Notes: generated by a model from the letters alone, not told the origin. 64,000 bases of DNA from Austwickia sp. (GCA_016711265.1 JADJTI010000006.1:496001-560000); one strand, 5' to 3'; numbered from the stretch's first letter, positions 49,006 to 60,751 are shown. Translations and numbers: made by a program.

Positions 49006-49502
49006 GAGGGCCTCCTTTCGGCGTCGGTCAACACTCGTCGCAGCGCCGACACCCCGTCAGCGGCGGCGCGGCGTGCGGCCACCTCGGACCCGCCGAGCTG
49101 CTGCGCCACCTCGCGGTAGGGCAGGCCTCCGAGATGATGCAACGCCACGCAGTGCCGCTGCTTGGCGGGAAGTCGGTCGAGCGCGGCGTACAGGTCGAGG
49201 ATGTCGGAGCGCTCGGCAGGCCCTGGGCTGATCCGCGCCGGCACGGCGGCGCTGTCCTGAGGATCCACCGGCACCGGCCGCCGGTACCGGGCACGCAACA
49301 CGTCAATCGCCTTGCGGTGGGTGATCGTCACCAGCCACGCCTGGTGGTTGGCGTCGCGGGGCAAGCCCGGGTACGCGCGGAGGGCCGCCAGGAAGGTCTC
49401 TGACCAGACGTCATCGGCGTCGTCCGGGCCCACCAGAGCCCGAGCCACCCGCAGCACGGTGTGTTCGTGGGCGCGCACCAGCCGCTCGAACGGTGCCTGC
49501 AC
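49002..49502 (-). CDS. RNA polymerase ECF sigma factor
   Basis: A 166-residue sigma-70-family factor. Region 2 reads FERLVRAHEHTVLRVARALVGPDDADDVWSETFLAAL and region 4 ALDRLPAKQRHCVALHHLGGLPYREVAQQLGGSEVAARRAAADGVSALRR. The linker is short, and no anti-sigma gene is adjacent. AGGAGGG precedes the GTG start at 49502. It is coupled to ogt, an arrangement found repeatedly in Actinobacteria, so an alkylation or DNA-damage response is a reasonable inference but not proven. The Ala-rich recognition helix makes a promoter prediction impossible by eye. Confidence 0.9.
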   Translation of the reverse strand: MQAPFERLVRAHEHTVLRVARALVGPDDADDVWSETFLAALRAYPGLPRDANHQAWLVTITHRKAIDVLRARYRRPVPVDPQDSAAVPARISPGPAERSDILDLYAALDRLPAKQRHCVALHHLGGLPYREVAQQLGGSEVAARRAAADGVSALRRVLTDAERRPS

Positions 49503-49714
49503 ATTTCCCTCCTGGCCCCAGCCGCCCGCCGGATGTGGCGGGCCTGGCTGACCCGTGTCGGCCTCGCGTCCGGCCCTTCCATGACGTAGACGCGCGGGAC
49601 CAGGCTTTCGTGAGCTCGGCGAGCGCCGCTGTGCCCAACGTGGTGAAAGCGGGCAGCGACAGCTGGGTGGTGAGGCAGTGGTGCGGGCGCCGCGGGGGCG
49701 AGGCCGATCTTCCC

Positions 49715-49737
49715 GATCAGGCCGACCGGGCCTGATC
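49715..49737 (-). terminator. terminator of the GntR gene
   Basis: GATCAGGCC (49715-49723) and GGCCTGATC (49729-49737) form a 9-base-pair stem, loop GACCG, just past the GntR stop at 49744 on the minus strand. Confidence 0.6.
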
Positions 49738-49743
49738 AGGGGC

Positions 49744-50130
49744 TCAAGCGAGTGCGTCCTCGAGGGCCTTGCGGATCGACTCGTCGGTCGCTCCGGCGCG
49801 GCGAGCCTCGGAGGCGAAGTCTTCGGCCAAGGCGGCCACTTTCTTCGTCCGCTGGGCCGCGCTCAGCTTCGGGCCTCGGGGATTGACGATCGTGCCGCCC
49901 CCGCGGCGCGTCTCCACCAACCCCTCGGCCTCCAGGCATCGGCATGTACGAGCCACTGTTCCAGGCGCCAACGACAGGTCGGCCGCCAAGCCCCGCACTG
50001 GCGAGAGCCGGGTACCCGAGGTGATCACTCCGGAGACGATCAGGCTGTGCAGTTGCCGGCGCAGTTGCTCGTAGGGAGGTGTCGGGTCGGCCGGGTCGAC
50101 GCTGACTCCCACGCGCGTCAAAGCGTCCAT
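49744..50130 (-). CDS. GntR-family (YtrA-like) regulator
   Basis: A 128-residue regulator with an N-terminal GntR winged helix: PPYEQLRRQLHSLIVSGVITSGTRLSPVRGLAADLSLAPGTVARTCRCLEAEGLVETRRGGGTIV (about residues 18-82). The short C-terminal helical tail without a ligand-binding domain places it near the YtrA subfamily. AAGGAG lies seven bases before ATG 50130. YtrA regulators usually repress adjacent ABC-transporter genes; none is adjacent here. Its promoter region lies divergent to the glycyl-tRNA synthetase gene, about 210 bases from start to start. Confidence 0.9.
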   Translation of the reverse strand: MDALTRVGVSVDPADPTPPYEQLRRQLHSLIVSGVITSGTRLSPVRGLAADLSLAPGTVARTCRCLEAEGLVETRRGGGTIVNPRGPKLSAAQRTKKVAALAEDFASEARRAGATDESIRKALEDALA

Positions 50131-50326
50131 ATTCGCTCCTTGTGTCCGGCGATGGCTACAACTGTGCTCGCCCGTCACGCCATCCGCTATGACGGGGAAC
50201 ACATTCTTGGTAACAAGACCGCGCTGAACAGCGCGGGGAAGTACAAGAGGCCCGTTTGTGCCGGGCTCGGGAGTGGCCAGCGTCCGCCGTCCCGTCGGCG
50301 ATCCCGTGCATGATCGGCCGCCCAGG

Positions 50327-50332
50327 TAGCCT
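50327..50332 (+). promoter_or_regulatory. -10 element, leaderless promoter of the glycyl-tRNA synthetase gene
   Basis: TAGCCT, seven bases before the GTG at 50340. If used, hairpins further upstream are outside the transcript. Confidence 0.6.
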
Positions 50333-50339
50333 TGCGCCT

Positions 50340-53351
<3,012 letters not shown>

Positions 53352-53389
53352 CGGACCGGCCGTCGTACCGGCCTCTGCCCCTGGTCCGG

Positions 53390-53872
53390 TCAGGCCTTGC
53401 GCGGGGCCAGGGTGCGGGATCGCCCACGGAACTCGGCGATCAGCTCACCGTCGGCCTCGCGGGTGACCGTGACATCGGTGATCCCGTTGCGGCCGTACTG
53501 GACGCGTTCGATGGCATCGGCGATGAGTACGTCGCCCCGCCGTGCCGGCGAGACGTAGTTGATGTCGCAGCCGGCGGCCAGGGTGATCGAGCCCTTGGCG
53601 TTGCACGCCATCGCGAACGCGCTGTCGCAGAAGGTGAAGATGTACCCGCCGTGGCAGGTGTCGTGGCCGTTGACCATGAGGTCGCCGACCGGCATCCGCA
53701 GCCGGGCGCGGCCCAGGCCGTCCTCCAGCGCGAGCGTCAGCACTTCCATGCCCAGTGCCCGGGACGCCTGGTCGTCGAACCACATCTTCTTGACGAACTC
53801 GAGCTCCTCTGGCACCAGGGGGTGGAAGGTGTGTTCTCCCTCGGGGACGGTCTCACGGGTGTTCGCGTGCAC
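53390..53872 (-). CDS. paaI: hydroxyphenylacetyl-CoA thioesterase PaaI
   Basis: A 160-residue hotdog thioesterase close to PaaI. The core is NGHDTCHGGYIFTFCDSAFAMACNAKG, with the HGG turn and Asp, preceded by ALGMEVLTLALEDGLGRARLRMP and followed by CDINYVSPARRGDVLIADA. In phenylacetate breakdown PaaI hydrolyses dead-end ring-hydroxylated CoA esters and recycles CoA. The neighbours are paaH upstream on the same strand and paaN beyond it, which supports the assignment. GTG 53872 has AGGA upstream; palindrome copy D lies 56 bases before it, between paaH and paaI. Confidence 0.88.
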   Translation of the reverse strand: MHANTRETVPEGEHTFHPLVPEELEFVKKMWFDDQASRALGMEVLTLALEDGLGRARLRMPVGDLMVNGHDTCHGGYIFTFCDSAFAMACNAKGSITLAAGCDINYVSPARRGDVLIADAIERVQYGRNGITDVTVTREADGELIAEFRGRSRTLAPRKA

Positions 53873-53927
53873 TCTCGAGTCCTCGCGTCGGTCGTTCGGG
53901 TGGGGGGTGATGACTGCTCGGCCGCCG

Positions 53928-53979
53928 CACCGTTGGGGAATTCGCGTCGGGAGACCGACGCGAATTCCCCAACGATGCG
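53928..53979. repeat. palindromic repeat family, copy D
   Basis: Arms 53928-53951 and 53956-53979 around the loop GAGA pair at all but one position; core CGTTGGGGAATTCGCGTCGG. It lies 33 bases after the paaH stop on the minus strand and ahead of paaI. Confidence 0.9.
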
Positions 53980-54012
53980 CGCGGAGCCCGGCGGGGTCGG
54001 GGAGCGGGCGCG

Positions 54013-55230
54013 TCAGCGCACGGTTCCGTCCAGCAGCGCCGGGCTCGGGCGGTACCGGCCGCCGGGGTAGGCGGCGTCGAGGGTGCGTAGCCAGGTGTGC
54101 ACCCGCTCGAAACCGATCTCGTGACCCCACTGGATCGGACCCTTGGGGTAGTTGGTCCCGAGCTGCATCGCGATGTCGACGTCTTCGGCGCTCGCCTCGC
54201 CGCGAGCCACCAGGTCGACAGCCTCGTTGACCAGCATCGCCAGGGTCCGGTTCACCGGGTCGGTCTCGATCGGACCGCCGACCAGGCGCCGCGCCAGGTC
54301 CTCATCCACCACGGCATCGGTGGGCTTGCCGTCCGCGTCGTAGGTGAAGAACCCCTTCCCGGTTTTGCGGCCCAGGTCACCGTTATCCACCAGGGTGCGT
54401 TGGATCAGGGTTGGTTCGTAGCGCGGGTCCTTGCCGGTCTGCTTCCACACGCTCTCGCCCACGGCGTAGTTCACGTCGTGCCCGATGAGGTCGGTCAGCT
54501 CCATCGGGCCCATCCGGAACCCGGCGAGGTGCTTCAGGGCCCAGTCGACGGTCGCCGCGTTGGCGTACCCGCCCTCGACGATGCGTTGGCCCTCGCCGTA
54601 GTACGGCCGGGCCACCCGGTTGACGATGAAACCGGGCGTGGACGTGCAGCGCACCGGGGTCTTGCCCCAGGCGCGGGCCAGCGCCGTGATCCGGTCGAGG
54701 ACCTTGGGGTCGGACTGCCGGGCGGCCACCACCTCCACCAGCTTCATGATCGCCGCCGGATTGAAGAAGTGCATGCCCGCGACCCGCTCCCGCTCCGGGT
54801 GGGCCACCTGCTCGGCGATCTCGGTGATGTCGAGACTGGAGGTATTCGTGGCGAAGATGGTGTTCGCCGGCTGGGTGGCTGCCAGGGCGGTGAACAGGTC
54901 GACCTTGTCCGCGAACAGCTCACGGATCGCCTCGACGACGATCTCGCAGGCCGGCAGGTCGGCGACCGCGTCGACGGCGTGAATCCGTGCCGCCGCGGCA
55001 TCGGCGTCGGCCGCGCTGAGCTTGCCCTTGGCGGCCAGGCCGGCCAGCGTGCCCGCCAACCGTTCCCGCGCCGCGCGGGCCGCTCCCGCGATCGCGTCGA
55101 CCAGGTACACCTCGTGCCCCGCCTGCGCTGCGACCTGGGCGATCCCCGAACCCATGGCGCCGGCTCCGACGACCCCGACCACTCCTGCGCTCTTTGTCGC
55201 GCTGACTTCGCCCGTGTTCATGTGGCACAT
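54013..55230 (-). CDS. paaH: 3-hydroxyacyl-CoA dehydrogenase (3-hydroxyadipyl-CoA dehydrogenase type)
   Basis: A 405-residue NAD-dependent dehydrogenase oxidising a 3-hydroxyacyl-CoA. The Rossmann motif GVVGAGAMGSGIAQVAAQAGHEVYLVDA is at about residues 19-46. The catalytic His region is RVAGMHFFNPAAIMKLVEVV and the conserved Asn is in TPGFIVNRVARPYYGEG. The C-terminal domain repeats (FRMGPMELTDLIGHDVNYAV; QLGTNYPKGPIQWGHEIGFERV) mark the two-domain PaaH/PaaC form. Beside paaI and paaN it most likely acts on 3-hydroxyadipyl-CoA of the phenylacetate pathway. The start may also be the ATG three codons inside. It is divergent from paaN. Confidence 0.9.
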   Translation of the reverse strand: MCHMNTGEVSATKSAGVVGVVGAGAMGSGIAQVAAQAGHEVYLVDAIAGAARAARERLAGTLAGLAAKGKLSAADADAAAARIHAVDAVADLPACEIVVEAIRELFADKVDLFTALAATQPANTIFATNTSSLDITEIAEQVAHPERERVAGMHFFNPAAIMKLVEVVAARQSDPKVLDRITALARAWGKTPVRCTSTPGFIVNRVARPYYGEGQRIVEGGYANAATVDWALKHLAGFRMGPMELTDLIGHDVNYAVGESVWKQTGKDPRYEPTLIQRTLVDNGDLGRKTGKGFFTYDADGKPTDAVVDEDLARRLVGGPIETDPVNRTLAMLVNEAVDLVARGEASAEDVDIAMQLGTNYPKGPIQWGHEIGFERVHTWLRTLDAAYPGGRYRPSPALLDGTVR

Positions 55231-55280
55231 GTTCGCAGACTGAGTGGCTCGGTGTAAGACTGTGACGTTGCTCAGCAGGT

Positions 55281-55286
55281 TAGCCT
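55281..55286 (+). promoter_or_regulatory. -10 element, leaderless promoter of paaN
   Basis: TAGCCT, six bases before GTG 55293. Confidence 0.6.
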
Positions 55287-55292
55287 GAACGG

Positions 55293-56993
55293 GTGACCAC
55301 TACTGCCCTGCACCCCCTTGTCGATGCTCACCGGGAGACGCTCGAGCAGGCCAAAGCCGCGCTCGCCTCCCGTTCGTACTACTCCGCCTACCCGGAGTCA
55401 CCGTCGCCCAAGATCTACGGCGAGACCGCTGCTGCCGATGGCCTGGCGGCCTACGAGGCTCACCTGAACGCGCCGTACGAGAACCTGGCCAGCCAACCGA
55501 ACGACGGCATGGTCGCCTCCAGCGAGGTGTCGCCGTACGGACCGGCGCTCGGCGTCTCCTATCCGCATCTGGACCTTGACTCCGCCCTGGCTGCCGCGAC
55601 CGCGGCCATCCCCGGCTGGCGGGACGCCGGGCCGCTGGTCCGCGCCGCGGTCTGCACCGAGATGGTGGCGCAGATCAACAAGCGCTCGTTCGAGATCGCC
55701 AACGCGGTCATGCACACCTCCGGGCAGCCGTTCGTGATGTCCTTCCAGGCCGGCGGCCCGCACGCGCAGGACCGCGCGCTGGAGTCGATCGTGGCCGGGC
55801 TCGTGGAGCAGGAGCGCATTCCCGAGTCGGTGATCTGGGAGAAGCCCGGTCGGGGTGAGCCGGTGCGGATGCAGAAGGACTACCAGATCGTGCCGCGCGG
55901 CATCGCCCTGGTGATCGGCTGCAACACCTTCCCGACCTGGAACGCCTACCCCGGCATCTTCGCCAGCCTCGCGACCGGCAACCCCGTCGTCATCAAGCCG
56001 CACCCGCGGGCGATCCTGCCGCTGGCGATCAGCGTCGACATCATGCGCTCGGTGCTCGCCGACGCCGGATTCGACCCCAACGTGGTGCTGCTGGCGCCCG
56101 AGCGGGATGGCGAGGGTCTGGCCAAGGTGCTGGCCGAGCGCCCCGAGATCGCCATCATCGACTACACCGGCGGCCCGGCGTTCGGCTCCTGGCTGGAGAA
56201 GGAGGCTGGCGGGAACGGCAAGCTGGTGTACACCGAGAAGGCGGGGATCAATTCGATCGTCATCGACTCGACGGACAATGTGCGGGGGATGACGGGGAAC
56301 CTGGCGTTCTCGTTCAGCTTGTACACCGGTCAGATGTGTACGGCGCCGCAGAACGTGTACATCCCCGAAGGTGGTATCGACACCCCCGACGGCACGCTGT
56401 CGTTCGATGAGGTGGCCGGGGCTATCGCCAAGGCGATCGAGAAGTTCAATGGTGATGACGCCAAGGCGGTGGAGATTCTCGGCGCGTGCGTCAATGACGA
56501 CGTCAAGGCGCGCGCGAACGACCTGGCCGCGGTGGCCGCGGAGGTTGGCGGGGAGGTCGTGCTGAACAACCGCAAGGTGGAGCACCCGAAGTTCCCCGAC
56601 GCGGTGGTGCGGACCCCTGGTCTGATCAAGATCGACGCCGCCAAGGAGGAGGGGTACACCCGAGAGTTCTTCGGCCCGGTGGCCTTCCTGATTGCAACCA
56701 AGGACACCGATGAGTCGCTGACCAAGATGCGGGACACCATCAAGGCGCACGGTGCGATGACGATGGCGATCTACTCCACGAGCGAGGATGTCCTGGTCAA
56801 GGCTCGTGCGGCCTGTGCTGCGGCGGGCGTGGCGCTGTCGGAGAACTTGATGGGTTCGGTGTTCGTGAACCAGACGGCGGCGTTCAGTGACTACCACGGC
56901 ACCGGCGCGAACCCGGCGGCCAATGCGGCGTACACGGACGCGGCGTTCGTCTCCAACCGGTTCCGGGTGATCACCTCGCGTCGACACATCTGA
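55293..56993 (+). CDS. paaN: phenylacetic acid degradation protein PaaN (aldehyde dehydrogenase)
   Basis: A 566-residue aldehyde dehydrogenase of the PaaN type, oxidising the ring-cleavage semialdehyde (3-oxo-5,6-dehydrosuberyl-CoA semialdehyde) in phenylacetate breakdown. Unlike E. coli PaaZ there is no MaoC hydratase domain. Visible are IVPRGIALVIGCNTFPTWNAYPGIFASLATGNPVVIKPHPRAILP (cofactor region), IIDYTGGPAFGSWLEKEAGGNGKLVYTEKAGINSIVID, and catalytic Cys349 in YTGQMCTAPQNVYIP. The GTG start has TAGCCT six bases upstream. A 12-base-pair hairpin follows nine bases after the stop. The paaABCDE monooxygenase and paaK genes are not in this window. Confidence 0.93.
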   Translation: MTTTALHPLVDAHRETLEQAKAALASRSYYSAYPESPSPKIYGETAAADGLAAYEAHLNAPYENLASQPNDGMVASSEVSPYGPALGVSYPHLDLDSALAAATAAIPGWRDAGPLVRAAVCTEMVAQINKRSFEIANAVMHTSGQPFVMSFQAGGPHAQDRALESIVAGLVEQERIPESVIWEKPGRGEPVRMQKDYQIVPRGIALVIGCNTFPTWNAYPGIFASLATGNPVVIKPHPRAILPLAISVDIMRSVLADAGFDPNVVLLAPERDGEGLAKVLAERPEIAIIDYTGGPAFGSWLEKEAGGNGKLVYTEKAGINSIVIDSTDNVRGMTGNLAFSFSLYTGQMCTAPQNVYIPEGGIDTPDGTLSFDEVAGAIAKAIEKFNGDDAKAVEILGACVNDDVKARANDLAAVAAEVGGEVVLNNRKVEHPKFPDAVVRTPGLIKIDAAKEEGYTREFFGPVAFLIATKDTDESLTKMRDTIKAHGAMTMAIYSTSEDVLVKARAACAAAGVALSENLMGSVFVNQTAAFSDYHGTGANPAANAAYTDAAFVSNRFRVITSRRHI

Positions 56994-57001
56994 GCGCCCG
57001 T

Positions 57002-57044
57002 CGTCGGGGGTCCTCGTCCGAATCGTCGGCGCGGACCCCCGACG
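57002..57044 (+). terminator. hairpin terminator of paaN
   Basis: CGTCGGGGGTCC (57002-57013) and GGACCCCCGACG (57033-57044) form a perfect 12-base-pair stem, starting nine bases after the paaN stop. No T-run follows. Confidence 0.65.
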
Positions 57045-57236
57045 TACGGCGTGCCCTCACCCTCCGGGCGCCGCGGAGCCTACGGGCGGTGGGAAGTCCC
57101 GTCGGCAAGCCGGACGTTGATGACCGTGATCGGCGTGGCACCGTCATCGTCGAAGGGCACCGTCACCGCCGAAGGCGCGTGGCGTTCGGCCTCACGTCGG
57201 CGCGCGGACGCCAGACCTTCGTGTCAGCGTGGAGGC

Positions 57237-58688
57237 ATGGCTACCGACGGCCGCACCGATAACCGGACCGCCCCGCCAGACGGCGGCGCGACGCGCATCG
57301 AGCGCGATTCGATGGGCGCGATCGAGGTGCCGGCCGACCGGTACTGGGGGGCGCAGACCCAGCGCAGCATCGAGCACTTCGATATCGGCCGGGACACCTT
57401 CGTGTGGGGTCGTCCGATCATCCGGGCGCTGGGGATCTTGAAGCAGGCGGCGGCCCAGGCCAACGCGGAACTCGGCACGCTCGGCCTCGATCCGCCGCAG
57501 GTCGACGCCCTCGTCCGCGCCGCCGGCGAGGTGATCGCCGGCGAACTTGACGATCACTTCCCGCTGGTGGTCTTTCAGACCGGTAGCGGCACGCAGAGCA
57601 ACATGAACGCCAACGAGGTGATCGCCAACCGGGCCATCGAACTGCTCGGCGGTACCGTCGGCGCAAAGTACCCGGTCCACCCAAACGATCACGTCAACCG
57701 GGGTCAGTCCAGCAACGACACCTTCCCCACGGCGATGCACATCGCGGTGGCCCTCGAGCTGCACGAACGGCTGTACGGCGCGGTCACGGGTCTGCGCGAC
57801 GTGCTCGCTGCCAAGGCCGCGGCGTTTGACGACGTCGTGAAGGTGGGCCGCACCCACCTTCAGGACGCGACGCCGATCACGCTGGGTCAGGAGATCGGTG
57901 GCTGGGTGGCGCAACTCGACGCCGCGCTGGACGGCGTACGACGGTCGCAGGACGGGGTGCTCGAGCTCGCGATCGGCGGGACGGCCGTCGGGACGGGGCT
58001 AAACGCACACCCGGCCTTCGGTCAGCGGGTCGCCGCTCGAATCACCGAGGCGACCGGATTGTCGTTCCGCCAGGCCCCGAACCTGTTCGCTGCGCTGGCC
58101 GCCCAGGATGGAGTGGTCGCGCTGTCGGGTGCCCTGCGCACGCTGGCCGGGGTGCTGATGAAGATCGCCAACGACGTCCGATGGTTGGCCTCCGGACCGC
58201 GCAACGGGATCGGCGAGCTGATCATCCCCGAGAACGAACCGGGTTCCTCGATCATGCCGGGCAAGGTGAACCCGACCCAGTGCGAGGCGCTGACGATGGT
58301 GGCCACGCGCGTCTTCGGCAATGACGTGACGGTCGGGTTCGCCGGCAGCCAAGGCAACTTCGAGTTGAACGTCTACAAGCCGGTGGTGGCGCACGCGGTC
58401 CTGGAGAGCATCCGGCTATTGGCCGATGCGTGCCGCTCGTTCACGGTCCACTGCGCCGCCGGGATCGAACCGAACCGAGAGCGGATCGCCGAGCACCTGG
58501 CCGCGAACCTCATGCTGGTCACGGCGCTCAACCCGCACATCGGGTACGACGCCGCGGCGGCCATCGCGAAGCGCGCCCACCGGGAAGGATCCACGTTGCG
58601 CGAAGCCGCGCTGGCCTCCGGGGCAGTGTCCGGCGAGGACTTCGACGCCTGGGTGGTACCCGAGGAGATGACTCGCCCGTCGCCCTGA
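57237..58688 (+). CDS. fumC: class II fumarate hydratase
   Basis: A 483-residue class II fumarase converting fumarate to malate in the TCA cycle. Family stretches: TGSGTQSNMNANEVIANRA, HVNRGQSSNDTFPTAMHIA, VKVGRTHLQDATPITLGQE, and the superfamily signature GSSIMPGKVNP at about 336-346, followed by GFAGSQGNFELNVYKPVVAH. GGAGG precedes ATG 57237; the frame extends further upstream but without homology. The neighbour paaN feeds the TCA cycle through succinyl- and acetyl-CoA, but no co-regulation is visible. The class II lyase fold is heat-stable and iron-free. Confidence 0.95.
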   Translation: MATDGRTDNRTAPPDGGATRIERDSMGAIEVPADRYWGAQTQRSIEHFDIGRDTFVWGRPIIRALGILKQAAAQANAELGTLGLDPPQVDALVRAAGEVIAGELDDHFPLVVFQTGSGTQSNMNANEVIANRAIELLGGTVGAKYPVHPNDHVNRGQSSNDTFPTAMHIAVALELHERLYGAVTGLRDVLAAKAAAFDDVVKVGRTHLQDATPITLGQEIGGWVAQLDAALDGVRRSQDGVLELAIGGTAVGTGLNAHPAFGQRVAARITEATGLSFRQAPNLFAALAAQDGVVALSGALRTLAGVLMKIANDVRWLASGPRNGIGELIIPENEPGSSIMPGKVNPTQCEALTMVATRVFGNDVTVGFAGSQGNFELNVYKPVVAHAVLESIRLLADACRSFTVHCAAGIEPNRERIAEHLAANLMLVTALNPHIGYDAAAAIAKRAHREGSTLREAALASGAVSGEDFDAWVVPEEMTRPSP

Positions 58689-59178
58689 CCGCCGTGGTTC
58701 CCCGGGGACCGTCTCCGCTGCAGGGCGTGTCGGTGACCCAAAGCATCACCTCGGTTCGAGCGACCGCGCGAATCGATACGTGAAATCGTCACGTCAGCTC
58801 GGGCGCGGTCGCCTGCGACGGCCATGCACGACCCGGGAGACGATCGCGGGAGCGGCGCCGCCTGGCCCTCGTGTTTCCCAGGCGGCGCCGCCATTTCCCC
58901 CGCGCCCGGTGCGACGCCCCTGTACGTCGCACCGACCCCCCGCTCTCCGTTCCCCTCGAACGGAGCCTTCGTGCCCGCGGCGGTCAGGCGCGGGCCCCCC
59001 GATGATGTCGGCCGATCTCGGCATGCGTGACGCGCCGGAACTGAACGGAACGGGGGTTGGTGAGCCGGCCCGGTCCGTCCGTCATCGGTCTGTCGTGGGG
59101 TTAGAGGGCGCAGGAGGCCCCGTCGTACATCCAAAAAGCGTGATCTGAGTCACATCTATACCGCGCGGCGGCGCGACG
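58689..59178. other. 490-base convergent spacer with three hairpins
   Basis: No gene is seen between the fumC stop and the stop of the DUF1023 hydrolase. It contains the three successive hairpins at 58852-58965 and a Crp-like GTGA-N6-TCAC at 59140-59153 next to ATCTATAC. Confidence 0.6.
58852..58965. terminator. three tandem hairpins, probable bidirectional terminator
   Basis: Stem 1: 14 perfect base pairs, 58852-58865 with 58878-58891. Stem 2: GGTGCGACG (58908-58916) with CGTCGCACC (58925-58933). Stem 3: CTCCGTTC (58945-58952) with GAACGGAG (58958-58965). All stand between two convergent genes. Confidence 0.65.
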
Positions 59179-60639
59179 TCAGTTGCCGGACGAGCCGCCG
59201 ACTCCCGGGACGACGCCCACCACATTGCGCAGCGACGTGAACCGGCCCACCGTGCGTACCCGGTCGAAATCGCCGGCCGCCACCGCCGCCAGCGAATGCA
59301 GGCTCGCGGTGTTCGGGTTGTAGTACGACTCGTGGCCCATCGGAGGGAGCAGCAGCCCACGTGAGCCGTCAGGGTACGTCGTCGCGCGAGGCAGCGGATT
59401 GATGAGCTGGACGCCGGGTAGCTGGGCCACCTGGACGCCGAAGATGTTCAACATGCCGATGATGTCGCCCGGCGCGATGGCTGCGTACAGGGCGTTCGGC
59501 GGGAGCTTGAACTGGGCCGCATCCGTGGCGAACAGGCCAGGGCACCCGGTGACCATCGCCACGTCGAACACCGCGGTCTGCTGCATGGCCAAGCCCATGA
59601 CCGAGGCGCCGTACGAATGACCCGAAGCGACGAAGCGCACCGCACCGCCCATCAACGCGCGCAGACCTTCCGCGCAGGCGGCGAGCTTCGGCGCGGCGGC
59701 GCGAGCGTACTTGTCGTCGGCCGCCTCTCCCGGAACCAGCACCGACATCCCACTGTCGCCGACGCTGCGGCGGCTCGCGATGTCCAGCGGCGCCTGGTAA
59801 CCGATCCAGTCCACCACCGCGACCTTGTCCTGGCCACCGACGAGCCGCCCGATCTCCTCGCGCAGGTTCGACATCCAGGTGGCCTCGCGGAAAAGCCGCA
59901 GGTCAACCGTCGACGTAGCGCCGGGGACGTGCAGCACCACTACCTCGGCGCGCTCCACCTCACCGAGCACGACGGCGGCCTTGAGGGGATAGTCGGCGGC
60001 GTCCAGGAGGTACAGGTAGCGCTGCTGGCGAGGCGTGGTGATGTCCGCGAGGCCTTCGGTGTGCGGGTCGTCCCGCAACAGGGCGCGAAGCTTGATCAGC
60101 CCCCGCAGGTCCCGCCGGTCCTCCACGCCCAACTCGCCCAGGTCGCCGGGCTGCCGGCCGATCAGGTGCGCCCGGCGAGCGATCTCACCCTCCAGCAGCC
60201 GGGTGTTGGCGGCGTGCCGGGCAGCGGTCGGCAGGCCGTCGGCGTTGCCTACCCATTCGGTACGCCGTTCGATCAGCCGCCGATGGTCGGCCGGGGTGAG
60301 GTCCTGCCACCAGCGCAGCAACGCCAGCGGCTCCCGGGGTCGCGGCGGCAAGACCCGGTTGCCCTGGGTGTCGACCAACGGGAATCGCCGCTGGGCACGC
60401 TCGGCCTGGGAGGTGAGGTGTTCCACGAGCCGGTCGACGGCGTACAGGCCGACGTCCACCCGCCGGTTGAGCGCTTGATCGGCCTCCAGGACGTGTTCCT
60501 CAAGGGTCGCCTCGTCGTTCTGGCAGAGCCGGGTGTACGCCGCGTGCAGGCCGGCCGCTGTGTCCGCGGCCTCGGCGAGCTGAGCGGCGGCGCGGCGGAG
60601 GGCGTCGGGGAGGGCTTCGCGGTCCACCACGGTGGCCAC
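59179..60639 (-). CDS. DUF1023 alpha/beta hydrolase
   Basis: A 486-residue actinobacterial protein. The C-terminal half is the DUF1023 alpha/beta-hydrolase domain with nucleophile elbow GHSYG in RFVASGHSYGASVMGLAMQQ, preceded by VVVLHVPGATSTVD and KVAVVDWIGYQAP. The N-terminal half is helical, beginning DALRRAAAQLAEAADTAAGLHAAYTRL, and continues with WWQDLTPADHRRLIERRTEWVGNADGLP, a module often found before DUF1023. Such proteins often appear with type VII-like secretion genes or as stand-alone proteins; the enzymatic role is unknown. GTG 60639 has AAGGGG upstream. It has no signal peptide. Confidence 0.87.
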   Translation of the reverse strand: MATVVDREALPDALRRAAAQLAEAADTAAGLHAAYTRLCQNDEATLEEHVLEADQALNRRVDVGLYAVDRLVEHLTSQAERAQRRFPLVDTQGNRVLPPRPREPLALLRWWQDLTPADHRRLIERRTEWVGNADGLPTAARHAANTRLLEGEIARRAHLIGRQPGDLGELGVEDRRDLRGLIKLRALLRDDPHTEGLADITTPRQQRYLYLLDAADYPLKAAVVLGEVERAEVVVLHVPGATSTVDLRLFREATWMSNLREEIGRLVGGQDKVAVVDWIGYQAPLDIASRRSVGDSGMSVLVPGEAADDKYARAAAPKLAACAEGLRALMGGAVRFVASGHSYGASVMGLAMQQTAVFDVAMVTGCPGLFATDAAQFKLPPNALYAAIAPGDIIGMLNIFGVQVAQLPGVQLINPLPRATTYPDGSRGLLLPPMGHESYYNPNTASLHSLAAVAAGDFDRVRTVGRFTSLRNVVGVVPGVGGSSGN

Positions 60640-60751
60640 CCCCCTTCAGCCTTGGGATCTGCGTCGTCGCACCGTCCACGCTACCTCCCGGCCCATCGGA
60701 CCAGCCGATCGACGCTCAGCTCGGGTGCTCGCGAAACTACGCTGCTCAACC

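Noticed and set aside
50150..50339. T-box riboswitch for glyQS
   Set aside because: No specifier loop or AGGGUGGNACCGCG-like antiterminator can be found, and the start-adjacent TAGCCT suggests a leaderless transcript.
54383..54391. DnaA box TTATCCACC
   Set aside because: One mismatch to TTATCCACA, single and inside the paaH coding sequence; no cluster that would mark oriC.
55277..55290. DtxR/IdeR iron box upstream of paaN
   Set aside because: AGGTTAGCCTGAAC matches 12 of 14 consensus positions, but the matching part is the -10 TAGCCT common to leaderless promoters here and the second half-site is poor.
59140..59153. Crp/GlxR binding site GTGATCTGAGTCAC
   Set aside because: Good match to GTGA-N6-TCAC but it lies between two convergent stops with no downstream gene start; kept only as a note unless a small RNA starts there.
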